10,408 bases of DNA from Bacillota bacterium (GCA_029555925.1 JAKPQU010000128.1:1-10408), one strand, 5' to 3'. Shown: positions 1-6,640, counted from the stretch's first letter. The notes: a model not told the origin generated them from the letters alone. Made by a program: numbers and translations.

Positions 1-1274
1 GCATTCAGATGTCTCTTCTTGCGTCTATCTTTAAAGAAGCAGGTCATGATGTTATATTTACAGATGGCCCTGTGCCGGAAGGTGATGTGGCCATAATATT
101 GTCTTCTCTTGTAGATTATAAAAATGAACGGTACTGGGCAAGAAAATTTAAAGAAAAAAACAGACATGGGAAAACAGGATTTATAGGACTCTGTGCCACC
201 CATCTCCCTCATCTTTTTTCTTCTGCAGCGGATTTTATTATAAAGGGTGAACCGGAAGCGGCATGTATGGAGCTTGCTTACAGTGAAAATTTTTCAGGTA
301 TGATAGATTCCCCTGAGATTACAGATATGGACAGTCTTCCTTTTTCTGACTGGGAAATATTTAATAAAACAAAAAATGCTCTACCGGGGACAATGAAATC
401 TATCAGTAAAGTCATACCAATGGTCAGCAGCAGAAGTTGTCCCGAAAAATGCAGTTACTGTCCCCATCGTATAGGCGGTTCATACAGACTTCAATCGATA
501 GACAGAGTCATAAAAGAAATAAAAAGAAATTACAGGCTTTTCGGAAGTCATTATATTATATTTCGGGATTCGAATTTTACCGGAAGAAAAGACAGAATTG
601 AAGAATTTATGAAAGAGCTGGAAAAACTCGGGCTGGATATATTTTTTGAAATAGAAACAAGACTTGATACTGTAGATATACCTCTCCTTGAAAGGCTTAA
701 GAAACTCGGATTGAAGAGAATGACCTTCGGAGTCGAGTCCGTAGATGAAGAAGCCATGAAAGAACTCGGAAGACGGCCTGTCCCTGACGAACATCAGAGA
801 AATATGATAAAATACTGCTGGAAAAAAGGTATTCAGACCCAGGCTTTTTATATATTCGGTTATCTGAAAGATACTGTAAAGAGTATTGTTGAAACAACCA
901 GATATTCTCTTGAACTCGATAGTACTCTCGCATCCTATAAAATCCTGACTCCATTCCCTGGAACAAAATTTTATGAAGAGATAAGGGATAAAATTTTCGA
1001 AACTGACTGGGAAAAATTTGACGGTCTCAATCTAACATTCCATCATCCCGGTATATCGAATGAAGAGATGAAATTCCTTCTTGAACATGCCTATGCCAGG
1101 TTTTTTGCAAGACCGTCTCAATATTTCAGATACAGAGGAAATTACGGCTCATACGGTCAGTATAAAGATCTATCTGATATAGCAGACACATGGGCTCACG
1201 GTAAACATGACAGATTGATGATAAAATCTTTAAAAAAGAATAATATGTGGAAAGAAGATTTTCTCTGGAGGTGA
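1..1274 (+). CDS. B12-binding-domain radical SAM protein, 5'-truncated by the window
   Basis: The reading frame is open to the left edge and ends at TGA 1272-1274. Numbered from the first ATG in the window (base 9), the cluster motif C-x3-C-x2-C is at C144, C148 and C151 (SRSCPEKCSYCPHR) and would bind the radical-SAM 4Fe-4S cluster. Later TIM-barrel strands show as FEIETRLD (213-220) and RMTFGVES (237-244). The N-terminal part (LLASIFKEAGHDV, then IIKGEPEAA at 78-85) looks like the second half of a cobalamin-binding Rossmann domain, so the first strand and true start lie upstream. ATG 9 is also a poor start because no Shine-Dalgarno precedes it. Members of this B12-dependent class methylate or rearrange unreactive carbons, often in lipid, cofactor or natural-product pathways; the substrate cannot be read from the sequence. 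The last codons contain GGAGG (1267-1271), which may serve the next gene. Confidence 0.92.
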   Translation, partial: IQMSLLASIFKEAGHDVIFTDGPVPEGDVAIILSSLVDYKNERYWARKFKEKNRHGKTGFIGLCATHLPHLFSSAADFIIKGEPEAACMELAYSENFSGMIDSPEITDMDSLPFSDWEIFNKTKNALPGTMKSISKVIPMVSSRSCPEKCSYCPHRIGGSYRLQSIDRVIKEIKRNYRLFGSHYIIFRDSNFTGRKDRIEEFMKELEKLGLDIFFEIETRLDTVDIPLLERLKKLGLKRMTFGVESVDEEAMKELGRRPVPDEHQRNMIKYCWKKGIQTQAFYIFGYLKDTVKSIVETTRYSLELDSTLASYKILTPFPGTKFYEEIRDKIFETDWEKFDGLNLTFHHPGISNEEMKFLLEHAYARFFARPSQYFRYRGNYGSYGQYKDLSDIADTWAHGKHDRLMIKSLKKNNMWKEDFLWR

Positions 1275-1280
1275 AGAACA

Positions 1281-1351
1281 GTGAGCTGTGACCAGTGACC
1301 AGTAACTGTTTAAAATTACTGTTCTTATTTCACTGTTCACTATTCACTCAC
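1281..1351. repeat. Inverted heptad arrays forming a hairpin before yqaA
   Basis: Heptads GTGAGCT, GTGACCA, GTGACCA, GTAACTG occupy 1281-1308. Opposite-orientation heptads TTCACTG, TTCACTA, TTCACTC occupy 1329-1349. As RNA the arms can pair: 1281-1285 with 1347-1351 (5 bp), 1288-1291 with 1337-1340 (4 bp), 1293-1298 with 1330-1335 (6 bp) and an inner 1300-1305 with 1316-1321 (6 bp). The pair fills the whole gap between the radical SAM stop region and the yqaA ATG. A competing 9-bp inverted repeat, AAGAACAGT (1274-1282) with ACTGTTCTT (1318-1326), is also present. Confidence 0.8.
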
Positions 1352-1774
1352 ATGTTTTATTTATTTGCCGGATGCTTTTTATCAGCCACCATACTTCCCT
1401 TTGCATCTGAAGGATTTATTATTGTGGCTTTAATAAAAGGCATGGATCCGGTTCTCTGTTTTCTTTCCGCATCGGCAGGTAACTGTCTTGGTTCCACTGC
1501 CACTTATTTTATGGGTGTAATGTGTGATAATTATATAATAAAAAAGTATTTTTCCGTAGACAGAAATAATCCCGCCATAAAAAAAGCCATAGATAGAGTG
1601 AATAAATATAAGAGTCCCATCCTTCTTCTGTCCTGGATACCCGGCATAGGAGATCCTATAGTTCTTGCATCGGGAATAATAGGGATCAGATTGAGAGATT
1701 TTATAATTTATACTTACAGCGGGAGAATTGTAAGATATATGGTCATGATAGCGGGTTTCAAGTGGATATGGTAA
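1352..1774 (+). CDS. yqaA: YqaA-type small DedA/SNARE-associated-like membrane protein
   Basis: From ATG 1352 the product is 140 aa, close to the 142 aa of E. coli YqaA as I recall it. Similarity runs end to end: FAGCFLSATILPFASE (5-20) corresponds to the SLFASSFLSATLLPGNSE region of E. coli, G43-N44-C-L-G matches MGNSLGG, and LLLSWIPGIGDPIVLASG (91-108) matches LLLSWMPVVGD. Hydrophobic stretches alternate with a charged loop (60-87), as expected for an inner-membrane protein of the DedA superfamily. Family members are linked to membrane and envelope homeostasis, and some DedA proteins to lipid scrambling or flipping; the function of YqaA itself is not settled. A frame-open GTG at 1295 would add 19 residues encoded by the repeat array and has no homology support. 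No Shine-Dalgarno lies directly before ATG 1352; the nearest GGAGG is at 1267-1271, across the hairpin. A DedA-family gene follows 50 nt downstream. Confidence 0.85.
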   Translation: MFYLFAGCFLSATILPFASEGFIIVALIKGMDPVLCFLSASAGNCLGSTATYFMGVMCDNYIIKKYFSVDRNNPAIKKAIDRVNKYKSPILLLSWIPGIGDPIVLASGIIGIRLRDFIIYTYSGRIVRYMVMIAGFKWIW

Positions 1775-1776
1775 AT

Positions 1777-1805
1777 GCGTGACGCGTTATGCGTTACGCG
1801 TCACG
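1777..1805. repeat. GCGTNAC heptad array, palindromic, between yqaA and dedA
   Basis: Four contiguous heptads: GCGTGAC, GCGTTAT, GCGTTAC, GCGTCAC (1777-1804). The array also forms a perfect 10-bp inverted repeat, CGTGACGCGT (1778-1787) with ACGCGTCACG (1796-1805), leaving an 8-nt loop. It begins 3 nt after the yqaA stop and ends just before the Shine-Dalgarno of the next gene. There is no T-tract after it, so it does not look like a standard terminator. Its reverse complement closely resembles the array at 5304-5331. Confidence 0.85.
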
Positions 1806-1824
1806 GGAGGAAAGGTTTGCTTTT

Positions 1825-2526
1825 ATGAATAAAAATATAAAAAATGCGGTTATTGTAATAGTGCTTCTTATAGTTATAGTTTTACTGTCTCTGTACGGTG
1901 CATCGTTTAAGGATTATGTTTTTGCCATGTTTCAGAAGGGTGGTAATGAAAATAAACAGTTTCTTTCTCTTCTCGGGTATCTGGCAGTTTTTATCGGAAC
2001 TATTGTTGAAGGAGAAACAGTTCTTTTCGTATCATGTATTTTCTGCGGTATGGGCTATATGAGTCTTCCCGGTATAATTCTTATGGCCACAATAGGAGGA
2101 GCTACGGGAGACAATATTTATTTTCATCTTGTGAGAGGCAATACTGATAAGGTCATAGCAAAATCGAAGAGGCTTCAATCCTGGTATCCATGGATTAAAA
2201 AGATGGTAGATACTTACGGAGGGTGGGCTGTCCTTCCTTCCAGGTTTCTCATAGGTCTTCGTACAGCCATAGCCCTGGTATGCAGCAGCGGCCAGATGTC
2301 TCCTGTTAAATTTGGCCTTATAAATCTGTTGAGTGCCTTTTTGTGGTCTACATTTTTCTGCTGTGCCATATATTACGGAGGAGAGACCTTTAAATATTAT
2401 TTTGAAGCCTTCAAAAAAGTCTGGTTTATAGTAATGCCATGTATTATTTTATTGATTATTATTGTCTTTCTGATAAAAAAGAGATTTTCCGTTTCTGTGA
2501 CTGAAACAGAAAATAAAGGTAATTAA
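1825..2526 (+). CDS. DedA-family (SNARE-associated domain) membrane protein
   Basis: The product is 233 aa from ATG 1825, with GGGAGGAAAGG (1805-1815) about 9 nt upstream. An earlier in-frame ATG at 1789 lies inside the heptad array and is less likely. Predicted membrane segments lie near residues 7-25, 48-75, 80-100, 140-155, 162-185 and 199-217, followed by a basic tail (KKR, 218-220). DedA hallmarks are visible: acidic E62/E64 in the first re-entrant region, GGATGDNIYFHLVRGN (91-106), and SRFLIGLRTAIALVCSSGQM (139-158), which contains the conserved F-x3-(G)-x-R element. Characterised DedA proteins are needed for membrane potential, cell division and polyprenyl-phosphate or phospholipid handling. 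Having this gene directly after yqaA places two different branches of the superfamily side by side, probably co-transcribed; whether they act together is inference. Confidence 0.9.
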   Translation: MNKNIKNAVIVIVLLIVIVLLSLYGASFKDYVFAMFQKGGNENKQFLSLLGYLAVFIGTIVEGETVLFVSCIFCGMGYMSLPGIILMATIGGATGDNIYFHLVRGNTDKVIAKSKRLQSWYPWIKKMVDTYGGWAVLPSRFLIGLRTAIALVCSSGQMSPVKFGLINLLSAFLWSTFFCCAIYYGGETFKYYFEAFKKVWFIVMPCIILLIIIVFLIKKRFSVSVTETENKGN

Positions 2527-2577
2527 GAGCTGTAAGAAAAATAACTCTGGCACATTATTAGAACGATTGGTATCCTC

Positions 2578-2592
2578 GCGTTACGCGTCACG
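2578..2592. repeat. Short GCGTNAC heptad pair between convergent genes
   Basis: GCGTTAC (2578-2584) and GCGTCAC (2585-2591) followed by G. It lies 5 nt outside the kinase stop codon (2598-2600, minus strand) in the 71-nt gap between the convergent dedA-family and kinase genes. No obvious hairpin-plus-T terminator is seen in this gap. Confidence 0.65.
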
Positions 2593-2597
2593 ATTCG

Positions 2598-4565
2598 TTA
2601 TCTGCGTCCTGTAAGTATGTTTCTCACACCGTCTATTACATCTTCTGCAGACCAGAGGAGAGGGCGGTTTTCTATGGTTAATCTGTCTTTTCCCGTTTCT
2701 GTTCCGTATATCCAGAGGGTATTATTTTTCTTTTTATCTTTAAACTGTACTTCCCTTATGACCATTTCTTCTATGGAAAGTTTCATTTTAAGAGGTATTT
2801 TAAGCATTTTTTTCTCATCTCTATGGTGGGAACTTATTTCATCCATAATGGCATGTAAGGCTTCATCAAATAAAGAGTTGTGCACCGGATTAAGCTTTGT
2901 GTCATCAAAAGATTTGCTCTTCTGTCTGTTGAATATTTCTTCTTCGTATATAAGAAATTTATCACTTTCCTGAAATAATCCTTTATCGAGTCTTCCGTTA
3001 TAGAGTATTTCCGAAAAATACATGGGATAATATTTTGTGCTGAAATAGAGATATTTTATAATTTCTTTATAGCCATTACATAAATCGCATGTGGCTTTAC
3101 CTGTCCCCCTGCAGTATTTACATTTTGTAGATTCAGGAGAAGGAGGAGCATTGCCGTCTATCTTCTTTGTTTTTGTTGTCATCCCTTTCCCTCTACAGTC
3201 TTTACAGGTAATATCACCGTCTCCCCCGCATTTCGTACATCGTACGACTTCTTTTGAATCGGGGAAAATATAATGTTCATCCAGTTTTGTTGTGAAATTT
3301 TCTGGAGGCCCTGTTATGGGAAAATCTTCCAGGGATTTATAGGATGGTTCCTGAAAAACCGGGCTTTTCTGTGTCTCAGCACTGCATGGCTCTATCCCCT
3401 CTTCAAGGAGTCTTTCCAGAAAGAGCACTTCAATAGAAAGTATAAAACCATTCTCTCTTATTATTTGAGTGATATCTATTTTTTTCCCGAGATCCCTTGA
3501 AAACCAGCTTACATTATTGCCCCAGTTATTTATAATATTTTTTATATCATTTATAAGTTTTTCATCTCTTATTTGTTCTTTAAAAGGTTTTCTTGTGTTT
3601 AAATCACATATTATTTTCTTTCGTTCTATTACAGGAGGAAGAGTTTTACGTGGAATTTGCCTGACGCCTTCCCGTGAAATATTCATGGCCTGCAGCATGT
3701 CTTTTGCCGAAGAATATCTGTCTTCAGGTTTTTCCATGACAGCTTTTATTATTATTTTTTCTATCCCTTCAGAAAGTGACGGCACTATTTCTCTTACAGG
3801 TTTGAAATCACATGAAACAGGTTCCACACCAGTGAGAAGGCAGTGCATCGTGGCTCCAAGGGCATATATATCACTTCTCGGTTCAACAGAGCCTCTGTAC
3901 TGCTCTAAAGGGGCATAGCCGAATGTTCCTATGGCTGTCTGTCCTGAATAGACATTACCCTGGATAGTTCTGGCTATACCGAAATCTACAAGCATGACTT
4001 TTTTATCATGTTTTCTTATCATTATATTTGAAGGTTTTATATCTCTGTATATAACAGGTGGATTCTGGGAGTGAAGATAATCCAGGACTTTTAATGTTTC
4101 TTCTGTCCAGAAAATTACATGTTTTTCCGGAAGACCGGGAGAACCGTATTTTTTTAATATTTCTCCTAAATCTTCTCCTTCTACAAAATCCATTACTATG
4201 TAATATTTATTATCTTCATCAAAATAATCTGTCACTACAGGCAGATTTGGGTGTCTTAATCTGGAAAGGAGTTTTGCTTCTTCATAAAAACGTTTCATTG
4301 AATACTGGTTTTGTTTCTCATCTGTAGAGGTAAAGAGCATTTCCTTTATGGCAAAGGTTTCATCCAGTTTTATATGTTTTCCTCTATATATGGAACCCAT
4401 GCCGCCGCTTTTTATTAATTTTTCTATTCTGTATCTGTTGCCGAGAATTTTTTCATTGTTCTTTTTCTCCGGAGTCTGTGTCTGAACCATAAGATTTCCG
4501 CATTTAGAACAAAATTTTGCTTTTTCCCTGTTACTTGTTTTACACTTTATACATGTTACTGACAT
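2598..4565 (-). CDS. Soluble Hanks-type Ser/Thr protein kinase with N-terminal zinc ribbon and C-terminal DnaJ-like zinc fingers
   Basis: The product is 655 aa from the ATG at 4565, with GAGG 5 nt upstream; an ATG 24 nt further upstream lacks a Shine-Dalgarno. Residues 5-22 form a zinc ribbon (C5-x2-C8, C19-x2-C22). The kinase domain (about 45-300) has the glycine loop SGGMGSIYRG (53-62), K74 in FAIK, E95/E96 in the C helix, the catalytic loop YRDIKPSN (173-180, Tyr instead of the usual His), DFG at 194-196 and YAPLEQY (217-223). The key residues for phosphotransfer are present. A linker (300-440) is followed by four CxxCxG motifs (C443/C446, C454/C457, C482/C485, C493/C496) like the zinc-binding region of DnaJ. 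No J domain is present. No membrane segment or PASTA repeat is seen, so it is probably cytosolic. The phosphorylation target is unknown; the zinc modules suggest binding of partner or unfolded proteins (inference). Confidence 0.93.
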   Translation of the reverse strand: MSVTCIKCKTSNREKAKFCSKCGNLMVQTQTPEKKNNEKILGNRYRIEKLIKSGGMGSIYRGKHIKLDETFAIKEMLFTSTDEKQNQYSMKRFYEEAKLLSRLRHPNLPVVTDYFDEDNKYYIVMDFVEGEDLGEILKKYGSPGLPEKHVIFWTEETLKVLDYLHSQNPPVIYRDIKPSNIMIRKHDKKVMLVDFGIARTIQGNVYSGQTAIGTFGYAPLEQYRGSVEPRSDIYALGATMHCLLTGVEPVSCDFKPVREIVPSLSEGIEKIIIKAVMEKPEDRYSSAKDMLQAMNISREGVRQIPRKTLPPVIERKKIICDLNTRKPFKEQIRDEKLINDIKNIINNWGNNVSWFSRDLGKKIDITQIIRENGFILSIEVLFLERLLEEGIEPCSAETQKSPVFQEPSYKSLEDFPITGPPENFTTKLDEHYIFPDSKEVVRCTKCGGDGDITCKDCRGKGMTTKTKKIDGNAPPSPESTKCKYCRGTGKATCDLCNGYKEIIKYLYFSTKYYPMYFSEILYNGRLDKGLFQESDKFLIYEEEIFNRQKSKSFDDTKLNPVHNSLFDEALHAIMDEISSHHRDEKKMLKIPLKMKLSIEEMVIREVQFKDKKKNNTLWIYGTETGKDRLTIENRPLLWSAEDVIDGVRNILTGRR

Positions 4566-4595
4566 AACTTCCTCTTTATTTATTAACATTGAGCA

Positions 4596-4609
4596 ATCAG
4601 CTGTCAGCT
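4596..4609. repeat. GCTGATA-family heptad pair (reverse orientation)
   Basis: ATCAGCT (4596-4602) and GTCAGCT (4603-4609), followed by a weaker ATAAACT. On the minus strand this lies in the kinase leader, about 30 nt upstream of its start. It is inverted relative to the array at 4750-4777 at the other end of the same gap. Confidence 0.55.
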
Positions 4610-4654
4610 ATAAACTACCGACCTGACCATAAGCATATCATAAAAGTCTTCGTC

Positions 4655-4676
4655 CCGTCACGTGTTACGCGTCACG
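4655..4676. repeat. GCGTNAC-family heptad array
   Basis: CCGTCAC (4655-4661), GTGTTAC (4662-4668), GCGTCAC (4669-4675), then G. It is in the predicted 5' leader of the kinase mRNA, between the promoter at 4715-4743 and the start codon. Confidence 0.7.
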
Positions 4677-4714
4677 AGACCAGATATGTATTATTTATGC
4701 TCACCACACTAAAT

Positions 4715-4743
4715 TTTATATTACTCTTAAAAATGTTATTCAA
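4715..4743 (-). promoter_or_regulatory. Candidate sigma70 promoter for the kinase gene
   Basis: On the minus strand, TTGAAT (4743-4738) and TATAAA (4720-4715) are separated by exactly 17 nt. The start of transcription would be near 4708, leaving a leader of about 140 nt that contains two heptad arrays. This would let the kinase be expressed apart from the gene upstream at 4780-5292. Confidence 0.5.
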
Positions 4744-4749
4744 TTGCCT

Positions 4750-4777
4750 GAAAGCTGAAAGTTGACTGCTGATAGCT
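4750..4777. repeat. GCTGATA-family heptad array (four units)
   Basis: GAAAGCT (4750-4756), GAAAGTT (4757-4763), GACTGCT (4764-4770), GATAGCT (4771-4777). It ends 2 nt from the stop codon of the minus-strand gene at 4780-5292. It is the inverted partner of 4596-4609; together they bracket the gap. Confidence 0.7.
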
Positions 4778-4779
4778 AT

Positions 4780-5292
4780 TTATTTTGTATTCATCCTGAG
4801 TTGTAAAAGAGGCTGTTTGTTTTTCGTAAGTAAGGCAGCACTTATAACATATTTTCCCGGATTTACCAGCTCACCTTTGGCATTTACCTGCTTCCATGCT
4901 GTTTGAAATGTTTTTTTCTGCCCCTTTTTCAGGACTATCTGGTTTTCTTTCTCTTCATATCTCTTGCCATAAGACGATTTCCATACATCCATACCGTAAC
5001 TGAAAAACACGAAATTTACCTGCTGTCTTATTATAAATACACAGGACTGCGTTGTTTCAAATTCCAGTGTTACAGGTTTATCTGTTATATTTTTTACAGA
5101 AAGTTTTATATCTATATCTTCTCCCTGTTTAAATACTTTTTTACCTGTTTCCAGGGTGAATTCCAGTTGACCTGTACTCAGGGATGTACTTGTATCTGCC
5201 GGCTGGTAATAATTACTCAGAAGGTTCATGACTACAACAAATATTGTAAAAATTATGAGTAATATAACTATAAAGGTTCTGATATAAATCAC
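4780..5292 (-). CDS. Membrane-anchored protein with a BsuPI-like (intracellular proteinase inhibitor) beta-sandwich domain
   Basis: The product is 170 aa if read from GTG 5292. Residues 6-27 are a long hydrophobic stretch without a lipobox, so this is a signal anchor or uncleaved signal peptide placing the rest outside the membrane. Residues 43-155 fit the BsuPI pattern: FTLETGKKVF and LSVKNITDKPVTLEF (45-54, 64-78), DVWKSS (102-107), LKKGQKKTF (121-129) and GELVNPGKYVISAAL (140-154). The family is named after a Bacillus subtilis protease inhibitor, but in many bacteria the domain is simply an extracytoplasmic module of unknown partner. The start is ambiguous: GAGG overlaps the GTG itself, while an in-frame ATC at 5283-5281 has the ideal 8-nt spacing and would give the N-terminus MRTFIVILL. 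The gene has a good promoter upstream (5358-5386) and lies divergent from the secreted protein at 5570. Confidence 0.72.
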   Translation of the reverse strand: MIYIRTFIVILLIIFTIFVVVMNLLSNYYQPADTSTSLSTGQLEFTLETGKKVFKQGEDIDIKLSVKNITDKPVTLEFETTQSCVFIIRQQVNFVFFSYGMDVWKSSYGKRYEEKENQIVLKKGQKKTFQTAWKQVNAKGELVNPGKYVISAALLTKNKQPLLQLRMNTK

Positions 5293-5303
5293 CTCGATGA
5301 ATC

Positions 5304-5331
5304 GTAACGCATAACGCGTAACGCGTGACGC
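5304..5331. repeat. GTNACGC heptad array (four units), upstream of the BsuPI-like gene
   Basis: GTAACGC (5304-5310), ATAACGC (5311-5317), GTAACGC (5318-5324), GTGACGC (5325-5331). It lies 11 nt upstream of the GTG start of the minus-strand gene, inside its predicted leader. Its reverse complement closely matches the array at 1777-1804; each copy has TAAAT directly next to its GCGT end. Confidence 0.85.
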
Positions 5332-5357
5332 ATTTAATGAACCCAGCTATAGATTAC

Positions 5358-5386
5358 ATTATATTTTATTTGGAATAAAATGTAAA
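5358..5386 (-). promoter_or_regulatory. Strong candidate sigma70 promoter for the BsuPI-like gene
   Basis: On the minus strand, TTTACA (5386-5381) and a perfect TATAAT (5363-5358) are separated by 17 nt. The predicted transcript starts near 5351, about 60 nt upstream of the start codon, and includes the heptad array at 5304-5331. Confidence 0.65.
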
Positions 5387-5434
5387 TATATGTGATTTTT
5401 TTTATAACTATCATTATACAAAAAATAAGCTCTC

Positions 5435-5462
5435 CCGTCACGGGTCAAGCGTCACATGTCAT
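5435..5462. repeat. GCGTCAC-family heptad array upstream of the secreted-protein promoter
   Basis: CCGTCAC (5435-5441), GGGTCAA (5442-5448), GCGTCAC (5449-5455), ATGTCAT (5456-5462). It has the opposite orientation to the array at 5304-5331; the two bracket the minus-strand promoter. It ends 8 nt before the -35 box at 5471. Confidence 0.7.
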
Positions 5463-5470
5463 GAAACCAA

Positions 5471-5498
5471 TTGCCTTTTTTCTTATGTATGATATAAT
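5471..5498 (+). promoter_or_regulatory. Candidate sigma70 promoter for the secreted protein at 5570
   Basis: TTGCCT (5471-5476, 4 of 6 consensus) and TATAAT (5493-5498, perfect) with a 16-nt spacer. Transcription would start near 5505 and the leader would contain the GTCACTG array and the Shine-Dalgarno GGAGGTG (5554-5560). Confidence 0.5.
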
Positions 5499-5519
5499 AA
5501 TTATAATAATATATTATAT

Positions 5520-5547
5520 GTCACTGGTCACTGGTCACCGGTCACTG
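5520..5547. repeat. GTCACTG heptad array (four near-perfect units)
   Basis: GTCACTG (5520-5526), GTCACTG (5527-5533), GTCACCG (5534-5540), GTCACTG (5541-5547). It ends 6 nt before the Shine-Dalgarno of the gene at 5570. It is the reverse complement of the CAGTGAC-type heptads at 1281-1301. This is the cleanest array in the window. Confidence 0.9.
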
Positions 5548-5569
5548 ATGTTCGGAGGTGTTTGTTTAA

Positions 5570-6640
5570 GTGAAAATTAAAATTATTTTCTTAACACTCG
5601 TATTGGTGTTATCTACTTTTTTTATAGCTTATGGAAGGGTAGGCATGGTTGTGAAGGTTGTATCACAGGATGAGATTATAGTAAGCCTTGGAAGCAATGA
5701 TAATATTCAGACAGATGATACTCTCCTTATTTTAAGACTGCAAAAACCCATTGCAAGAGGGAAGGTTACGGCTGTTCTCGGCGAGAATTCATGTAATGTA
5801 AGGATAACTGAAAACCTGTCTTCTTCCATAACTGACCTTGGAGATACTGTTACAAAAGATTTTTCTTCAGTCAGCACTGATAACCCACCTGTTTCAGTTG
5901 GCGAAAAATCTCCTGTTCCCGATGAAATTACTTCGCAGCCTGTCAATATAAAATATAGTCCTTCAAATAATCCTGCAGATGATTATTACAGTGTTCTTGC
6001 TATAAGAACCAGGACCATTAAAATAGAAACAGGTAGTAAAAAAGAAAATAATACTTCAAATGATGATGACTGGCAATATAATCTGGCCACTCTCGGCATG
6101 GCCATAATGTACGGCGATCCTCTTTATATGGCTACAACAGCTACAAGTATGTCTTCAGACAGAATTGATTACAGCAATTATAATAATTATAATTACGGTG
6201 AACCTGATTACGGTAAGCCTGTTACTCCACCTGTGTCAAAAATTACAGTTGTAATGTGGGATCAGGAACTTTTCAGGGTTTATTCTACGTACCGCCTTTA
6301 TCAGAGAACAGATGTTAATAATGATATGAAAACAAAGCTTATGCAGCAGGAAATAAAAAACAGAGGTATCTCTACAAACATCGTATTTCAGGTAATCATT
6401 GATAATGCAAGTCATTCGGATATGAATATTACTCCTTTTAAAGATAATGTCTATATGATAGACGGAGACGGAAACAGACATAATATGATAAGATGTGACA
6501 GCATTTTTGATAGTACTATATCACAGGGACAAAAAGCAGACGGTTATATTTATTTCCCGAAGATATGTACTGATAAAATAGAACTACACCTGCAGAATAT
6601 ATGGCAGGAAAATTATACCATTGAATGGGAATTGAAATAA
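5570..6640 (+). CDS. Secreted protein: FlgT-C-like N-terminal domain, low-complexity linker, DUF4352-like C-terminal domain
   Basis: The start is GTG 5570, 9 nt after GGAGGTG (5554-5560). The product is 356 aa. Residues 1-22 form a signal peptide (MKIKIIF followed by a hydrophobic core and a probable cut near AYG). Residues 24-80 have the pattern GMVVKVVSQDEIIVSLGS ... TDDTLLILR ... ARGKVTAVLGENSCNVRI, similar to small beta domains found at the C-terminus of FlgT-type and other envelope proteins. A Ser/Asp/Pro-rich linker and a Tyr/Asn-rich patch (YSNYNNYNYGEPDYG, 201-215) follow. Residues 225-342 look like the DUF4352 immunoglobulin-like fold: VFQVIIDNASHSDMNITPF, then MIDGDGNRH and ISQGQKADGYIYFP (318-330). 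The protein probably sits outside the cytoplasmic membrane. Function is unknown, and the domain names are pattern-based guesses. It has its own promoter and a probable terminator at 6667-6715. Confidence 0.78.
   Translation: MKIKIIFLTLVLVLSTFFIAYGRVGMVVKVVSQDEIIVSLGSNDNIQTDDTLLILRLQKPIARGKVTAVLGENSCNVRITENLSSSITDLGDTVTKDFSSVSTDNPPVSVGEKSPVPDEITSQPVNIKYSPSNNPADDYYSVLAIRTRTIKIETGSKKENNTSNDDDWQYNLATLGMAIMYGDPLYMATTATSMSSDRIDYSNYNNYNYGEPDYGKPVTPPVSKITVVMWDQELFRVYSTYRLYQRTDVNNDMKTKLMQQEIKNRGISTNIVFQVIIDNASHSDMNITPFKDNVYMIDGDGNRHNMIRCDSIFDSTISQGQKADGYIYFPKICTDKIELHLQNIWQENYTIEWELK

Noticed and set aside
697..966. Open minus-strand frames inside the radical SAM gene
   Set aside because: They are antisense to the conserved TIM-barrel coding sequence and have no start signals.
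1789..1824. ATG 1789 as the start of the DedA-family gene
   Set aside because: The extra 12 residues are encoded by the heptad array and the Shine-Dalgarno itself; ATG 1825 has the correctly spaced site.
3469..3918. 149-codon open frame on the plus strand within the kinase gene
   Set aside because: It is antisense to the kinase catalytic domain, which has clear conserved motifs; no ribosome site or homology.
4903..5262. 119-codon plus-strand frame opposite the BsuPI-like gene
   Set aside because: The composition (many Phe, Tyr and Cys without membrane pattern) is typical of a shadow frame; the minus strand has a signal anchor, domain match and promoter.
5304..5547. CRISPR-like repeat clusters
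   Set aside because: The units are 7 nt, contiguous and degenerate, with no spacers of constant length and no cas genes nearby.
5392..5580. 62-codon plus-strand frame before the secreted protein
   Set aside because: It runs through the promoter and heptad arrays, has no Shine-Dalgarno, and overlaps the well-supported GTG start at 5570.
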